A stretch of DNA of 7,732 bases, from positions 1 through 7,732 of the forward strand of contig JAUZQR010000244.1 in NCBI GenBank assembly GCA_030950865.1, read 5' to 3'. Origin of the DNA: Mariprofundaceae bacterium (GTDB lineage: Bacteria; Pseudomonadota; Zetaproteobacteria; Mariprofundales; Mariprofundaceae). The position numbers were made by a program, and so were the translations under genes. Shown here piece after piece: positions 7,501 to 7,732 of the stretch. Under the pieces are notes generated by a model. It did no database searches. It was not told the origin of the DNA and was given only the letters and a program-made list of their open reading frames with translations. Within the stretch, counting starts at the first letter, position 1; each line of letters starts with the position of its first letter.

Positions 7501-7553
7501 ATCTTTTAAGTGATTTGGATGATTTTTCTAGTGATGATAAAGATAAAAAATAA
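4521..7553 (+). CDS. fimV: FimV/HubP-family polar landmark protein
   Basis: FimV proteins are inner-membrane polar hubs that support type IV pilus assembly, twitching and pole organisation. The 1010-residue product shows, in order: a signal peptide (hydrophobic 8-22, likely cleavage after AQA at 23-25); the FimV N-terminal domain, about 26-132, opening SLGKVDVASHLGEPFYAEV; a LysM-like peptidoglycan-binding module, about 188-245, from YGPMVYGDT to LINAGTYLNVPS; a predicted coiled coil, about 344-408; one transmembrane helix, about 422-443; an acidic cytoplasmic stretch; a TPR-like helical segment, about 540-604 (SEADVYMRYGMEDEAEKQV); and a long Asp/Glu/Ser-rich tail with 35-residue repeats. 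The C-terminal FimV TPR-type domain expected in Pseudomonas proteins is not visible: the protein ends in acidic low complexity and KDKK. It follows asd by 45 nt, the Pseudomonas-like order. The family call is secure from architecture and context; its role in this organism is inferred. Confidence 0.93.
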   Translation: MCRSFMHVFCAIALSIFGLSGMAQAASLGKVDVASHLGEPFYAEVPLGLDEGEAISSVFVELASPADYQILEVFRDSEVGAIRTDVKSDSRGSRVELTSTSAVEAPFLNLILKVRYGHATHFKKFSIFLDLPRAANPNTSKEKVLPVKRIEDISANPMLEAVPVEEKVAQETQSSFTAYDGWARTEQYGPMVYGDTISTVAERLRVDARYSRQQVMMALFEKNKSKFAKENINLINAGTYLNVPSAQEVEHITRSQAVSLLKEHNAKWKELTKQTKYARVQEAQKNRYGKHVRMGETASGVASQPIAQDNESSTLSNPALETGTATIGAEKTASTTGKKSQNNEAETALRQENDSLQQRLKDMEAKMAKLAAQPTAAEGLAASNARIKKLELQLARQVGELEKARKQASMQQGGSQGMGLMTWILIGIVALLAMIAGYLAYALRGQRSHPVDYQEDAQSMMEPVEEVEEIDVEVADVEEANVAEAPEVEGSNVEPVDFEATLMASADDLQAPLTETIPELTDEDTSEMEAFTEAEEEPDPNVDYLSEADVYMRYGMEDEAEKQVSMALRLRADNKDAHVKLVQIRHARGNQSGVEEAVTTARSVLVGDALATFTTAFDALEAGTVNEDEASLDDTMPPTTLEELTSSSADEEALQADSSLDMSDVDLPDFDNDEPLQELPSNAADEEVLQADDSLDIGEVDLPDLDSDEPSTESDDSAAEMEDSLDLGDLDWSSESDVDIKAEDSGALLSEMATENATEDSSEIADSNDSADVGSDVAEQEAFTEDTTDVEEVVEEPINLGDSLDNLNLSDLEMPDLDVPDNEEASVASSLEETDLDRTVVMDWSKDTSVITAGEDIGGESGADHDAPAEADSASDEAIVDLNEANLEEGLDIDLSALEEEETSSDDVQEGSSSTIDDELSSMSFSLDDLDVDLDATPDDGDIDDFTSTIQSTLIDLGVKEEELDVSLEPVDEDEPESGDQEKDDFDADLELDNLLSDLDDFSSDDKDKK
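6447..6731 (+). repeat. Tandem 35-codon acidic repeat inside the fimV-like gene
   Basis: Units start at 6447, 6552 and 6657, exactly 105 nt apart. The first two proteins units share ADEEALQADSSLDMSDVDLP / ADEEVLQADDSLDIGEVDLP followed by D-F/L-D and DEP. The third unit is degenerate: it keeps the DSLDLGDLD core but lacks about five residues ahead of it. Looser versions recur later, for example GDSLDNLNLSDLEMPDLDVP (about 808-827). HubP of Vibrio is known for acidic repeats, so the feature fits the family, although the unit here is different. Unit boundaries are set by eye. Confidence 0.8.
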
Positions 7554-7589
7554 TATTCTAAGGTTATTTTGGAATGATGTTTGAAATGG

Positions 7590-7624
7590 AAAATGGGCAG
7601 TTTAACTGCCCATTTTCTTTTTGT
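7590..7624 (+). terminator. Rho-independent terminator after the fimV-like gene
   Basis: The arms AAAATGGGCAGT (7590-7601) and ACTGCCCATTTT (7605-7616) are a perfect 12-bp stem with a TTA loop, followed by CTTTTTGTTT. It begins 36 nt after the fimV stop and closes the glyA-to-fimV run. The strand upstream of the stem lacks a matching A tract beyond the arm, so strong bidirectional action is not obvious. Confidence 0.92.
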
Positions 7625-7651
7625 TTAAGGGCTATGTGGTAGGTTTTCTAT

Positions 7652-7732
7652 ATGAGGTGGTTGCTTGCTGGTTTATTAATCGTAATTGTGCTTACAGAGC
7701 ATGCTTGGGTTTGGGGCTTGGCACACTTGTTT
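7652..7732 (+). CDS. N-terminus of an unrecognised membrane or secreted protein (runs off the window)
   Basis: An open frame starts at ATG 7652 and remains open for 27 codons to the window end. It begins MRWLLAGLLIVIVLTEHAWV, a positively charged residue followed by a long hydrophobic run, as in a signal peptide or first transmembrane helix. A weak AGG (7641-7643) lies 8 nt upstream. It follows the fimV terminator by about 30 nt, so it probably starts a new transcription unit or lives on readthrough. In Pseudomonas truA follows fimV, but this N-terminus does not look like TruA. I do not recognise the family. An N-terminus this short could also be a chance frame. Confidence 0.5.
   Translation, partial: MRWLLAGLLIVIVLTEHAWVWGLAHLF

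Noticed and set aside
7574..7642. 22-codon frame (MMFEMENG...) after fimV
   Set aside because: It runs straight through the perfect terminator hairpin and has no well-spaced ribosome binding site.
1..7732. NrdR boxes that would indicate autoregulation of nrdR
   Set aside because: No pair of sequences resembling the ACACWATATMTWGTGT-type palindrome was recognised by eye upstream of glyA, nrdR or elsewhere.

Overview
The window is a densely packed, entirely plus-strand stretch of housekeeping genes with AT-leaning codon use. It comes from a Gram-negative, probably proteobacterial, chromosome. In order it holds: the 3' end of a SPOUT-type RNA methyltransferase; rplS (ribosomal protein L19); a strong intrinsic terminator; glyA (serine hydroxymethyltransferase); nrdR (ribonucleotide reductase repressor); leuB (3-isopropylmalate dehydrogenase); asd (aspartate-semialdehyde dehydrogenase); a 1010-residue FimV/HubP-like polar landmark protein; a second perfect terminator; and the first 27 codons of an unrecognised membrane or secreted protein. 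No RNA gene, mobile element, CRISPR array or attachment site was seen, and no gap between genes reaches 100 bases.

Organism (inference): leuB-asd-fimV is a neighbourhood known from Gammaproteobacteria such as Pseudomonas, and fimV implies type IV pili or polar organisation. glyA-nrdR adjacency is common in other proteobacterial classes. A TM1570/AQ_054-type SPOUT methyltransferase just before rplS recalls deltaproteobacterial and thermophile gene orders. The mixture suggests a proteobacterium outside the well-studied Gammaproteobacteria. A zetaproteobacterium is my leading guess, but it is not proven from this sequence.

Layout: positions 1-514 are the end of an RNA-modification and ribosomal-protein operon. 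Positions 485-590 hold the terminator and additional complementary segments that could form a competing fold. Positions 611-4475 look like one translationally coupled unit: glyA and nrdR are 3 nt apart, nrdR and leuB touch or overlap, and leuB and asd overlap by 4 nt. It links one-carbon supply, control of dNTP synthesis, leucine synthesis and the aspartate-family pathway. fimV follows after 45 nt with no visible terminator, so it may be co-transcribed; the hairpin at 7590-7616 closes the unit.

I see no obviously new multi-gene system. The points most worth a second look are the possible attenuator at the rplS 3' end, a FimV that ends in an acidic repeat tail without the usual C-terminal helical/TPR domain, an L19 with an internal insertion, and an unusual substitution beside the substrate-binding arginine of GlyA.
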